Assembly: GCA_045134375.1 (NCBI GenBank)
Contig: JBGUVL010000053.1
Coordinates: forward strand, 1 to 26,188
Direction of reading: 5' to 3'
Length of the DNA stretch: 26,188 nt
Source of the DNA: JBGUVL01 sp045134375
GTDB lineage: Bacteria; Bacillota_I; Bacilli_A; Erysipelotrichales; Erysipelotrichaceae
In this document: positions 1 to 7,387 of the stretch, piece after piece
Numbering within the stretch: the first letter of the stretch is position 1
Layout: each line of letters begins with the position of its first letter
Notes under the pieces: generated by a model
The model's input: the letters and a program-made list of their open reading frames with translations, nothing else
What the model was told of the DNA's origin: nothing
Database searches by the model: none
Made by a program: the position numbers and the translations under genes

Positions 1-66
1 ATAGTACTTATACTGTACTTAATGTATATTACTCTCATTTTATGAAAATTCAATCCCTAAACTTTC

Positions 67-80
67 TGTAAACGTTTTCA
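67..80. promoter_or_regulatory. cre-like CcpA operator
   Basis: TGTAAACGTTTTCA matches the Bacillus cre consensus TGWNANCGNTNWCA at every defined position. CcpA with HPr-Ser-P binds such sites for carbon catabolite control. It lies about 40 bases downstream of a possible minus-strand promoter, where a bound repressor would act as a roadblock. The regulated gene would be outside the window, so this is a sequence match only. Confidence 0.5.
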
Positions 81-124
81 TTTTTAAGAAAAAAGAATTT
101 TTTTTAAAGTATCGTTTAAGAAAG

Positions 125-154
125 CTTATAAAATACTCACATTAGATAAATCAA
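125..154 (-). promoter_or_regulatory. possible sigma-A promoter for a gene left of the window
   Basis: On the minus strand TTGATT (149-154) and TATAAG (125-130) are separated by 18 bases. An imperfect inverted repeat, TTAAAGTATCGTTTAA (104-119), covers the expected transcription start, and the cre-like site follows. Chance matches are common in DNA this AT-rich, so confidence is low. Confidence 0.3.
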
Positions 155-390
155 AAACAATGAATGTCACTTTTGTAAGATGTAACGATATTTTGATCAT
201 TGTTTTTTATACTATTACTTTGACAAAAAGCCAAAAACTTTTTTAAAGACAAGTAGCAAATGATTAAGGAAAAATAATTATCAAAATTAATAATATGATG
301 GATTCGTTTTTAAAAATTATATCTTTATACATGAAATAAAACATCGGATACGATGATACCATCACTCAAATAGGGAAACCAAAACAGAAT

Positions 391-418
391 AAAAAAAAAG
401 AAGCATTTTGCTTCTTTT
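391..418 (-). terminator. intrinsic terminator of rpsU
   Basis: A 10-bp perfect stem (AAAAGAAGCA at 396-405 with TGCTTCTTTT at 409-418) has a 3-base loop. On the minus strand a run of T follows it. It lies 19 bases beyond the rpsU stop codon. Confidence 0.8.
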
Positions 419-436
419 CTGTTTAGAATGTTTTCA

Positions 437-616
437 TTATCTTCCTTTGCGTGCTTTACGTGCTGCTTCGGATTTTAATTTTCTTTTAACTCCTGGCTTT
501 ACATAGAATTCTCTTTTACGAGCTTCAGCAAGGGTACCATTTCTTGAAACCTGACGTTTAAAACGACGCAGAGCATCATCAAGAACTTCGTTTTCCTTTA
601 ACACTACTTTTGGCAT
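437..616 (-). CDS. rpsU: 30S ribosomal protein S21
   Basis: This 59-residue, very basic protein begins MPKVVLKENEVLDDALRRFK and ends in the lysine/arginine-rich tail ARKARKGR. That is the full-length S21 pattern of Firmicutes, with the RFKRQVSRNG core and the FYVKPGVKRK segment. S21 sits on the small ribosomal subunit near the anti-Shine-Dalgarno region and helps initiation. The ATG is preceded by AGGGAGG at good spacing. The gene follows murE after 140 bases, but it has its own perfect -10 box upstream and a strong terminator downstream, so it is probably a separate, highly expressed unit. Confidence 0.97.
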   Translation of the reverse strand: MPKVVLKENEVLDDALRRFKRQVSRNGTLAEARKREFYVKPGVKRKLKSEAARKARKGR

Positions 617-649
617 TACAGACCCTCCCTTCTGAAATTACGCATGTTA

Positions 650-678
650 ATTATATATAAACTTGAATAAAAAAGCAA
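650..678 (-). promoter_or_regulatory. sigma-A promoter of rpsU
   Basis: On the minus strand TTGCTT (673-678) and a perfect TATAAT (650-655) are spaced by 17 bases. The expected start gives a leader of about 27 bases that contains the rpsU ribosome binding site. Confidence 0.65.
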
Positions 679-756
679 TAATAAATTAACGATTTCGCTT
701 GATCTATCGACTTTTTTAAGATTATTTAATCAAAAATATGTCACTTTTCCTGTATT

Positions 757-2220
757 TTAATTTTTTTCGCTATCATCTTCACCTAAATAATATTTATGTA
801 CTACCTCTTTCGCTGCATTATGATCCCCAATCCAAGGAACTCTTCCCTCTTCATGATACATAAAGACTTCGTCACCTTTCCCTAGAATCAATACGGTATC
901 TGAAACGTTAGCACTCTCAATCGCAGTTCGAATGGCATCATAACGATCCTCAATAAAAATGCTACGAGTATTTTGAATTCCTTTTTTTATTTCATCAGCA
1001 ATATCTTTTGAATTTTCATCACGAGGATCATCCTCTGTTAAAATTATCAAATCACAATATTTATCACTAATTTCACCAAAAACTTTTCGTTTCGCTTTGT
1101 CACGCTTTCCAGCACTACCGAAAACAGAAATAATTTCACTACCTTCTGGGGTGATTTCTTTTGCAAATTCATAGATTTTCTCTAAACCATCAGGTGTATG
1201 CGCAAAATCGACAATAATTTGAAATGGTTGTCCCTCATCAATCATCTCTACCCTTCCTTCTACCTGTTTGATATTGCTGACATAAGGAAGAACTTGCTCA
1301 ATAGGAATTCCACTTTCCACAATACCTGCAATGGCAGCTAATAAGTTGTAAATATTATACATAGCAACAAGGTTGGTGGTTACTTCATATTCTTTTTCTT
1401 GATAGATTAAAGTAAAGCAAGTAGAGGTGACTCCTAATTTGATATTATTAGCTCGATAAGTGGCTTCTTTTTCAATACCATAAGTTACCACTCGAGTATT
1501 ACAAACACTATATAAATCATTAAATTTAGGATCATCTACATTTAAAATCGATACTCCATCGTTTTTCATTTCCTTAAATAATTTTGTTTTTGCATTAAAG
1601 TAATTTTCCATCGTTCCATGAAAATCAAGATGGTCATAAGTGAAATTAGTAAAAATCGCAACATCAAAATCGATTGCATCGACTCTACCTTGTTCTAACC
1701 CATGAGAACTTACTTCTAATGCTACTGCTTTTACTTTTTCTTTTACCATATCATGAAGAATTTGATGTAAATATATCGCATCTGGTGTTGTTAAATCAGG
1801 TTCTAATTTTTTTCCATTATAAGTAATTGCAATTGTTCCTATATAACCACAAGACGAAAAATGATTATAAATATCATTGATGATATTGGTAACTGTACTT
1901 TTACCATTTGTTCCAGTAACACCAAAAACAAGCATTTTTTCACTTGGAAAATCATAGAATTTAGAAACAACTTGATTTAACACAGCATTGACATCCTCAA
2001 CTTTTACATAAATCACATCATCATTATAATCTGTGATGGATTCACTGTGAACAATACAACTTGCACCATTCGCAATTGCCATTGAAATGAATTTATGGCC
2101 ATTGGTAACTAAGCCATCCAAGCAAAAAAACATTCCTCCTTTTTTTACTTTTCTAGAATCAGTGTAAAGACCTGTAATTTCAATATCTGGTGCATTTTTA
2201 AAAATTTTAGATAGTTTCAT
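757..2220 (-). CDS. murE: UDP-N-acetylmuramyl-tripeptide synthetase MurE
   Basis: This cytoplasmic Mur ligase adds the third amino acid to UDP-MurNAc-L-Ala-D-Glu during peptidoglycan precursor synthesis. At 487 residues it has the family's usual length. The P-loop TGTNGKST is at about residues 102-109, the ligase segment EVSSHGL follows, and the C-terminal domain carries GSAGKRDKAKR. The position that normally reads DNPR in diaminopimelate-adding enzymes reads DDPR here (about 397-400). The arginine that contacts meso-diaminopimelate is kept, so that substrate is the better guess; a lysine enzyme is not excluded. The ATG follows AGGAGG and lies only 8 bases after mtaB, so the two are probably cotranscribed. 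Confidence 0.95.
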   Translation of the reverse strand: MKLSKIFKNAPDIEITGLYTDSRKVKKGGMFFCLDGLVTNGHKFISMAIANGASCIVHSESITDYNDDVIYVKVEDVNAVLNQVVSKFYDFPSEKMLVFGVTGTNGKSTVTNIINDIYNHFSSCGYIGTIAITYNGKKLEPDLTTPDAIYLHQILHDMVKEKVKAVALEVSSHGLEQGRVDAIDFDVAIFTNFTYDHLDFHGTMENYFNAKTKLFKEMKNDGVSILNVDDPKFNDLYSVCNTRVVTYGIEKEATYRANNIKLGVTSTCFTLIYQEKEYEVTTNLVAMYNIYNLLAAIAGIVESGIPIEQVLPYVSNIKQVEGRVEMIDEGQPFQIIVDFAHTPDGLEKIYEFAKEITPEGSEIISVFGSAGKRDKAKRKVFGEISDKYCDLIILTEDDPRDENSKDIADEIKKGIQNTRSIFIEDRYDAIRTAIESANVSDTVLILGKGDEVFMYHEEGRVPWIGDHNAAKEVVHKYYLGEDDSEKN

Positions 2221-2228
2221 AAATCCTC

Positions 2229-3500
2229 CTACTCACTGAATAGAATTCCCTCTTTAATAGAAGTTACTTCTAATCTACACATATCATTTACCTTCCCTTT
2301 GTCTAAACTAGCTTGCAAAGGAATGTATTCGCTCGTATGACCAAAAAGATACCCATCCTTTTCATATTCAAAAAGCACTTCTACTTCGCGGTTTAAAAAC
2401 TTTAATTTATACTCATTATAGTGTTTTTTTGACAAAAATGAAACACTTTGACATCTTTTCTTTTTGATATCCTTAGAAAGATGATTAGGTATTGTACATG
2501 CTTTAGTTCCATCACGCTTTGAAAAGGGAAAAATATGCATAAATGAAAAATGGATTTTTTCCAAATGATTCAATGTTTCATTAAAATCTTCTTCTCTCTC
2601 ATCAGGAAAACCCAAGATAATATCCGTACTTATGGATATATCTGGCATAAGAGAACGTATTTTGTTGATTTTATCTATGAATTGTTCAATGGTATAAGGA
2701 CGATTCATCATTTTTAAAGTACGATTACATGCGGATTGTACAGGAATATGCAAATGACGTGCAATCTTTTTTTCACTTTTCATGAAAGAGAGAAAATCAT
2801 CACTTAATTCATTCATCTCAATAGAAGAGATACGAATCCTTTCTAGTCCTTCTATTTGACACATTTTTTTCAATAACGTTAATAAATCCGTTCCTAGATC
2901 ATGACCATATCGCCCTGTATGAATCCCCGACAAAACAATTTCTTTATGATGATTTTGGACTAATTGATTTGCAATTTGTAATGCTTCTTCCATAGGTAAA
3001 GATCGTTCTCTCCCACGCGCATATGGAATAATGCAATAGGAACAAAATTGATTACAACCATCTTGAATCTTCAAAAAAGAACGTGTATGACCACTAAAAC
3101 TATGAATTGGTAATTCTTCAAAAAACTTCAAATTAGATACATCTTCCACACAATTTATTTTTTCTTTACTCTGTAACAATTGCAACACTAAATCACAAAG
3201 CTCTTTTTTTCTACTACTGCCAATCAATAAGTCAACATCCAATTCTTCCGCATTGGTTTGAACGAAACAGCCAACCACACAAATCAAAGCCTTTGGATTA
3301 CGTTTTTTCGCTTGATGAATTTTCTGTCTTGATTTTGCCGCTGCCGTATTGGTCACAGCACAAGTATTAATGATATAGATATCGGCTATTTCTTTAAAAT
3401 CAACATGTACTAAGCCATGGGCTTTCAAACCTTCTATATATCCCTCTGACTCATAGGCATTGACCTTACAGCCAAGAGTAGAGATCGCAAATTTAATCAT
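2229..3500 (-). CDS. mtaB: tRNA (N6-threonylcarbamoyladenosine-37-C2) methylthiotransferase MtaB
   Basis: This radical-SAM enzyme converts t6A37 to ms2t6A37 in tRNAs reading ANN codons. The N-terminal MTTase domain shows STLGCKVNAYES, NTCAVTN and a third cysteine in VVGC, which bind the auxiliary cluster. The radical-SAM triad is CNQFCSYC (about residues 149-156), and a TRAM-like tail follows. The CKVNAYES motif separates MtaB from MiaB. Two in-frame ATGs lie 6 bases apart. The downstream one (3498-3500) is chosen because AGGA sits 6 bases before it but directly abuts the first, giving 423 residues. The gene is followed closely by murE and preceded by the unknown 243-residue gene. Confidence 0.93.
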   Translation of the reverse strand: MIKFAISTLGCKVNAYESEGYIEGLKAHGLVHVDFKEIADIYIINTCAVTNTAAAKSRQKIHQAKKRNPKALICVVGCFVQTNAEELDVDLLIGSSRKKELCDLVLQLLQSKEKINCVEDVSNLKFFEELPIHSFSGHTRSFLKIQDGCNQFCSYCIIPYARGRERSLPMEEALQIANQLVQNHHKEIVLSGIHTGRYGHDLGTDLLTLLKKMCQIEGLERIRISSIEMNELSDDFLSFMKSEKKIARHLHIPVQSACNRTLKMMNRPYTIEQFIDKINKIRSLMPDISISTDIILGFPDEREEDFNETLNHLEKIHFSFMHIFPFSKRDGTKACTIPNHLSKDIKKKRCQSVSFLSKKHYNEYKLKFLNREVEVLFEYEKDGYLFGHTSEYIPLQASLDKGKVNDMCRLEVTSIKEGILFSE

Positions 3501-3518
3501 AATCATTCCTACTTTCTA

Positions 3519-4250
3519 TCAATATTTACTTAATTTTTTCGCTAATTTTTCACTTATATTACCACTTTCTAATAATGTATTAATTAACAAATTTTTATCA
3601 TTATAAAAATAAGCTAAGCTTAATTTTTGTAAGGTATCATCATCATCCATAGACAACGTGATATAATCCATCATATCATTTTGATTCATGAAAAATAATC
3701 GATGTGTAATACTATCATATAGAGTTGCCATAACCTTATATTCACCAATGACATTTAGAGAAGAAAAGGAACTTTGAAAAGCTTTCATCCCATAATAATT
3801 TTCTTGAAATAAATCATTATATTGATGAACAATACGATGATATTGTTTAAGATCAAATAAAACGATTTCACTCGAGTAGATTCGATTCAATTTTTCATCA
3901 AAAAAGGGAATATAAATCGTTTCATCACCCGAAGAAAAGGAAATCAAATTTTTACAACATTCACTAATTTCGTAATTCATCATGCGTTGTTTTTCCTTAA
4001 AATCAAGATTATCATAATAATCATTCATTTTTACATGACCTTCAAAATAAGCATTTTCAATGGCTTTCTTGTTTACAATTCCCTTAGCGATTATTTCTTG
4101 TCGATAAATATGAAACGCATCTCGTTCCTTTATCTCTATTCCATCTGCCTTTAAAACCTTTTGAATACGCTGTTTCATCTGCTTATACTCGCTATTTTTT
4201 TCTACTTTTTTATCTAATTTTTTATGCAGTATTTTATACAGCTTCTCCAT
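3519..4250 (-). CDS. conserved-looking protein of unknown function, 243 residues
   Basis: I do not recognise a family. The protein is soluble, with no signal peptide and no membrane segment. The first 45 residues are lysine/glutamate-rich and probably helical, possibly coiled coil. The middle (about 60-110) is charged, and a more hydrophobic beta-rich part (about 105-200) contains DETIYIPFF, EIVLFDLKQYH and HRLFFMNQND. The end is a short helical tail, SEKLAKKLSKY. A GGGGGA ribosome binding site precedes the ATG. It lies 18 bases before mtaB and 11 bases after rsmE on the same strand, which suggests cotranscription with two RNA-modification genes. That neighbourhood is the only functional hint. 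Confidence 0.8.
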   Translation of the reverse strand: MEKLYKILHKKLDKKVEKNSEYKQMKQRIQKVLKADGIEIKERDAFHIYRQEIIAKGIVNKKAIENAYFEGHVKMNDYYDNLDFKEKQRMMNYEISECCKNLISFSSGDETIYIPFFDEKLNRIYSSEIVLFDLKQYHRIVHQYNDLFQENYYGMKAFQSSFSSLNVIGEYKVMATLYDSITHRLFFMNQNDMMDYITLSMDDDDTLQKLSLAYFYNDKNLLINTLLESGNISEKLAKKLSKY

Positions 4251-4261
4251 TCTTTTTCCCC

Positions 4262-4984
4262 CTAATCCAAATGATAATGTGTTATATTAACCACAGCCAT
4301 TGCTGCCGTTTCTGCTCGTAATATTCGTTTTCCTAAAGAAACACATAGAAAACCATTTTCCTTTGCATATTCTACTTCTGCTTGCGAAAAACCACCTTCA
4401 CTACCAATGATAAAAGTAATACTTTTTACCTCAGGATACTGATTTAATAACTGTTTCAAAGACATTGATTCAAAATCCGCTTCTTCATAAGCAATGATAT
4501 TTAATTCACTTTTATATTTTGTAATATCATGATAACGAATCGGAGTAGCTACTTTAACAAGGGAATCTCGTTTGCATTGCTCACAAGCCTCTAATGCTAT
4601 TTTGTTATAGCGTTCCTTTTTTTTCAGGTCATCTTTGCTAACTTTTACAACCGTACGGCTAGAAATCATCGGGACAATATCAGTCACACCTAGTTCACAA
4701 CATTTCTGAATTAACAGTTCCCATTTTTCTTTTTTAATCATCCCCTGAATTAAAGTAATCTTAAGATTTTCTTCTTGTTTTTTTAATTTTTCAAATATAC
4801 TAGCATATAGTTGCTTTTCATGAAAATGTATTTTTGCTAAATAGGGTTGAAATTCAGTATCGACAACTTTTACAATTGCTCCTTCTCGCATTCTTAACAC
4901 TTTACTAATATGATTTTCCTGTTCTTTTGAAAAATACAATATTTGATTTGGTTCTATTTTCTCGTTAATAAAATATTGTTGCAT
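4262..4984 (-). CDS. rsmE: 16S rRNA (uracil-1498-N3)-methyltransferase RsmE
   Basis: RsmE methylates U1498 in the decoding region of 16S rRNA using S-adenosylmethionine. The 240-residue length is normal. The N-terminal PUA-like part contains ENHISKVLRMREG. The SPOUT methyltransferase part shows the signature run KKEKWELLIQKCCELGV, the SAM-binding trefoil-knot motif GSEGGFS, and SLGKRILRAETA near the end. The start codon follows GGGAGG. It lies 14 bases downstream of ybaK and is continuous with the minus-strand cluster ending at murE. In many Firmicutes rsmE also neighbours mtaB, usually after prmA, which is absent here. Confidence 0.95.
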   Translation of the reverse strand: MQQYFINEKIEPNQILYFSKEQENHISKVLRMREGAIVKVVDTEFQPYLAKIHFHEKQLYASIFEKLKKQEENLKITLIQGMIKKEKWELLIQKCCELGVTDIVPMISSRTVVKVSKDDLKKKERYNKIALEACEQCKRDSLVKVATPIRYHDITKYKSELNIIAYEEADFESMSLKQLLNQYPEVKSITFIIGSEGGFSQAEVEYAKENGFLCVSLGKRILRAETAAMAVVNITHYHLD

Positions 4985-4998
4985 GAAAATCCTCCCAA

Positions 4999-5475
4999 TT
5001 ACTTACATAATTCTACTACTTTTGCCTGACAATAATCAATCAGTTTTCCCGTTTCCATTAACAAACTACATCCTCTTATCCCAGCACTGATATAAATACG
5101 ATCAAATAAAATACAAGTTTCATCAATGAATGTAGGCAATTGCTTTTTCATCCCAATCGGTGAACAACCACCACGAATATATCCAGTTAATGATTGCAGT
5201 TCTTTTACGTGAATTAATGCCGCATTTTTATGATTTCCTGCTTTCGCTGCTTTCTTTAGATCAAGTTCTTCAGCCACAGGAATGCAACAAACGAATAATT
5301 CATTTTTATCATCACGCAATACTAATGTTTTAAACATTTCATCGCAAGGAATATGGAGCAGTTTTGCTGCATGAACACCCGAAAGATCATTTTCATCCAC
5401 TTCATAGGTAACAACATCATAAGTAATATTTAATTTGTCTAGAATACGCATGGCATTCGTTTTATTCATAAACAT
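4999..5475 (-). CDS. ybaK: Cys-tRNA(Pro)/Cys-tRNA(Cys) deacylase, YbaK/EbsC family
   Basis: Members of this trans-editing family hydrolyse Cys-tRNA(Pro) formed by prolyl-tRNA synthetase. The 158-residue protein is a single YbaK domain. It begins with KTNAMRILDKLNI, has the GVHAAKLL and MFKTLVL segments around the expected active-site lysine, and carries the hallmark GGCSPIGMKK loop. Two in-frame ATGs exist. The second, at 5467-5469, has better spacing from AAAGGA and would give 156 residues. A strong terminator-like hairpin stands immediately upstream, between rluB and this gene, so expression may depend on read-through. Confidence 0.9.
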   Translation of the reverse strand: MFMNKTNAMRILDKLNITYDVVTYEVDENDLSGVHAAKLLHIPCDEMFKTLVLRDDKNELFVCCIPVAEELDLKKAAKAGNHKNAALIHVKELQSLTGYIRGGCSPIGMKKQLPTFIDETCILFDRIYISAGIRGCSLLMETGKLIDYCQAKVVELCK

Positions 5476-5483
5476 TCCATCCT

Positions 5484-5520
5484 TTCAAAAAACAATCTAG
5501 AAGGTATCCTCCTTCTAGAT
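5484..5520 (-). terminator. intrinsic terminator after rluB, just upstream of ybaK
   Basis: A perfect 10-bp stem (ATCTAGAAGG at 5495-5504 with CCTTCTAGAT at 5511-5520) has a 6-base loop. On the minus strand it is followed by TTGTTTTTTG. It starts 10 bases beyond the rluB stop codon. Its T-run ends right next to the ybaK ribosome binding site, leaving no room for a separate promoter in between. Confidence 0.75.
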
Positions 5521-5530
5521 ATTTTTTTGT

Positions 5531-6274
5531 TTATTTTTCAATAAATTCTAGTTTACCATTCATTGCCATTTGCCGTAATAATTTTACTTCATAAGGCTTT
5601 AATTTTCGATAACTACCTTGACTTAGATCATCAACTTTTAAAAACCCAAACTGTTTCCGATGAAGTCTTGTTACATGATATCCAAAAGCTTCCATCATTC
5701 TTTTGATTTGTCGATTTCTTCCTTCGTAAATCGTTAAATCCAATGACATCTGATTCTTTTTCTCATCTTTTTCAGTAATTCGATATTTTGCCGGTAATGT
5801 CTTGCTACCATCATCTAATACTACACCTTTACTTAACTGACGAAGTTGTTCTCCATTAAGAATCCCGTTAATCGTAAGATTATAAGTTTTTGGCAAATGA
5901 TATCTAGGGTGAATCATAAGATTCGCAAATTCACCATCATTTGTCAAAATAAGAACTCCGCTTGTATCATAATCAAGTCGACCAACCGTATAGATACGTT
6001 CCTTACATTCAATTAAAGATACTACCGTTTTACGATCAAACTCATCATCACTAGTACACATACTCTTTTTTGGTTTGTTCATCACATAATACACTTTATT
6101 TTCTTTTTGAATTGGCTTACCATCTACTTCGATATAATCTCCTTTTTTTACTTTATAACCTAATTCTGTCAATGTCTCACCATTAACAGAAACCCTACCT
6201 TGTAAAATCATTTCTTCTGCTTTTCGACGACTAGCAATACCACTCGCTGCAATAACTTTTTGAATTCTTTCCAT
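5531..6274 (-). CDS. rluB: 23S rRNA pseudouridine synthase, RluB-type
   Basis: The enzyme isomerises a uridine in the peptidyl-transferase region of 23S rRNA (U2605 in E. coli numbering). The N-terminal S4 RNA-binding domain reads RIQKVIAASGIASRRKAEE. The catalytic domain contains YTVGRLDYDTSGVLILTND with the catalytic aspartate, and YEGRNRQIKRMMEAFG follows. The ATG at 6272-6274 is chosen because AAAGG lies 10 bases upstream; an earlier in-frame ATG (6293-6295) has no ribosome binding site. This gives 247 residues. It follows spmB by 38 bases, the same order as dacB-spmA-spmB-rluB in B. subtilis. Confidence 0.93.
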   Translation of the reverse strand: MERIQKVIAASGIASRRKAEEMILQGRVSVNGETLTELGYKVKKGDYIEVDGKPIQKENKVYYVMNKPKKSMCTSDDEFDRKTVVSLIECKERIYTVGRLDYDTSGVLILTNDGEFANLMIHPRYHLPKTYNLTINGILNGEQLRQLSKGVVLDDGSKTLPAKYRITEKDEKKNQMSLDLTIYEGRNRQIKRMMEAFGYHVTRLHRKQFGFLKVDDLSQGSYRKLKPYEVKLLRQMAMNGKLEFIEK

Positions 6275-6298
6275 TTTATCAAAACCTTTCTTCATTAT

Positions 6299-6304
6299 TT
6301 TATA
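6299..6304 (-). promoter_or_regulatory. possible -10 box for rluB
   Basis: TATAAA, within GTATAAAAT on the minus strand, lies in the short spmB-rluB gap. rluB is a housekeeping gene downstream of sporulation genes, so an internal promoter would make sense. However, no convincing -35 is visible. Confidence 0.28.
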
Positions 6305-6312
6305 CGAAAAGT

Positions 6313-6822
6313 TCAGGAAAAGAAAGCGATAGTTAATAAGATTGCTGCACAGATTCCAGCAACATCTGCAATCAAGCCAATCATCAATGAATTTTTAATA
6401 TGTTTTACTTTCACATGTGCAAAATACAAACTGATAACATACAGTGTTGTATCGGTAGAACCTTGAATGATGCTTGCCATAATACCAGCAAAAGAATCCA
6501 CACCTTGCGTTTTAAATATTTCCGCCATTAATGCTAAACTTGCACTACCTGAAAAAGGTCGAAATAATATCATTGGTAATACACATTGTGGTACAAAAGG
6601 AATGATATAATGAAGAAAAATAGATACGACGTCTAAAAGATGAGAAGCTGTCATTAGATTAATCACAAAACTCATTGCTAACATTGTAGGATAAACGCTG
6701 ATAAATAGTTCTAATCCTTCTTTTGCTCCTCTTAAGAAAGAAGTATAGCTATCACTTTGATGAAAAAAAGCATAAACAAAAATAAATAATATTAGTAGTG
6801 GTAATAACAGATTCTCATCCAC
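6313..6822 (-). CDS. spmB: spore maturation protein B
   Basis: SpmB works with SpmA in dehydration of the spore core, which sets wet-heat resistance; the molecular activity is unknown. The 169-residue protein is an integral membrane protein with about four to five hydrophobic segments. It has the nucleoside-recognition (Gate) family pattern, including FRPFSGSASLALMAEIF and the polar IIQGSTDTTLYV segment typical of SpmB. It overlaps the end of spmA by 8 bases, indicating translational coupling. The gene order dacB-spmA-spmB is that of the B. subtilis dacB operon. Confidence 0.93.
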   Translation of the reverse strand: MDENLLLPLLILFIFVYAFFHQSDSYTSFLRGAKEGLELFISVYPTMLAMSFVINLMTASHLLDVVSIFLHYIIPFVPQCVLPMILFRPFSGSASLALMAEIFKTQGVDSFAGIMASIIQGSTDTTLYVISLYFAHVKVKHIKNSLMIGLIADVAGICAAILLTIAFFS

Positions 6823-7387
6823 GATAATTCACCACACGATCGACCATCAAACCAACAATCGAAGCACAGAAAGTAGCAATAATCGCAAAAATAACAAAAG
6901 AGGAAGGTTGGTGTGATGCAAATGCATGCCGTAATGCGATAATCGTGGTTGGAATAATGGTTACTCCACCTGTATTTAACACTAAAAAAGTAACCATACT
7001 TCGTGTTGCAGTTTCTTTGTTTTTGTTATGTTTTTGCATCCCTTCAATCGCTTTTAAACCCATGGGTGTTGCAGCACTTCCAAGACCAAACATATTGGCA
7101 ACGACATTGCCACTGACATAACCAAGTGTTTCATGATCCTCCTTGATATCGGGAAGTAACCTTTTTAATAACGGATGTAATATGTGTTCTAATTTTCCAA
7201 GTAATCCACAATCTTTTGCAACGTATAAAATACCATTCCAAAAACAAGTTAACAAAATAAAGGGTAATACAAATTCAAAAGTATCTTCAGCCGTATTCAT
7301 TATAACGGAATTAACTTTTGAAAACGTTCCATTGCAAATGGATAATAATAATGATAATATCGCCAAACCTAACCAGCATTTACTCAT
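6815..7387 (-). CDS. spmA: spore maturation protein A
   Basis: SpmA is the partner of SpmB in spore core dehydration. The 190-residue membrane protein shows the Gate-domain signature: a central NVVANMFGLGSAATPMGLKA stretch followed by TFLVLNTGGVTIIPTT, with hydrophobic helices at both ends. Of two nearby ATGs, the one at 7385-7387 is preferred because AAGGAG lies 7 bases upstream. The other (7391-7393) is only one base from it. The start overlaps the end of the carboxypeptidase gene by 8 bases, so dacB, spmA and spmB form a tightly coupled operon. Confidence 0.94.
   Translation of the reverse strand: MSKCWLGLAILSLLLSICNGTFSKVNSVIMNTAEDTFEFVLPFILLTCFWNGILYVAKDCGLLGKLEHILHPLLKRLLPDIKEDHETLGYVSGNVVANMFGLGSAATPMGLKAIEGMQKHNKNKETATRSMVTFLVLNTGGVTIIPTTIIALRHAFASHQPSSFVIFAIIATFCASIVGLMVDRVVNYRG

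Larger units (their letters stand above)
1..390. other. AT-rich intergenic region with no supported gene
   Basis: No reading frame with a credible ribosome binding site was found on either strand. The stretch holds a cre-like palindrome, a possible minus-strand promoter and a small inverted repeat (listed separately or noted). It probably contains the 5' regulatory region of a minus-strand gene lying left of the window, followed by the downstream flank of rpsU. Confidence 0.6.

Noticed and set aside
220..248. Plus-strand TTGACA with TTAAAG 17 bases downstream, possibly a small RNA ending at the 396-418 hairpin
   Set aside because: The -10 is poor at every allowed spacing, and no gene or structured RNA is recognisable behind it.
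295..339. Fourteen-codon plus-strand frame starting ATGATGGATTCG
   Set aside because: It is too short, its nearest purine-rich site is over 20 bases away, and it shows no homology I recognise.
342..355. CATCG-GATA-CGATG hairpin
   Set aside because: It has only five pairs and no T-run or partner feature; likely chance.
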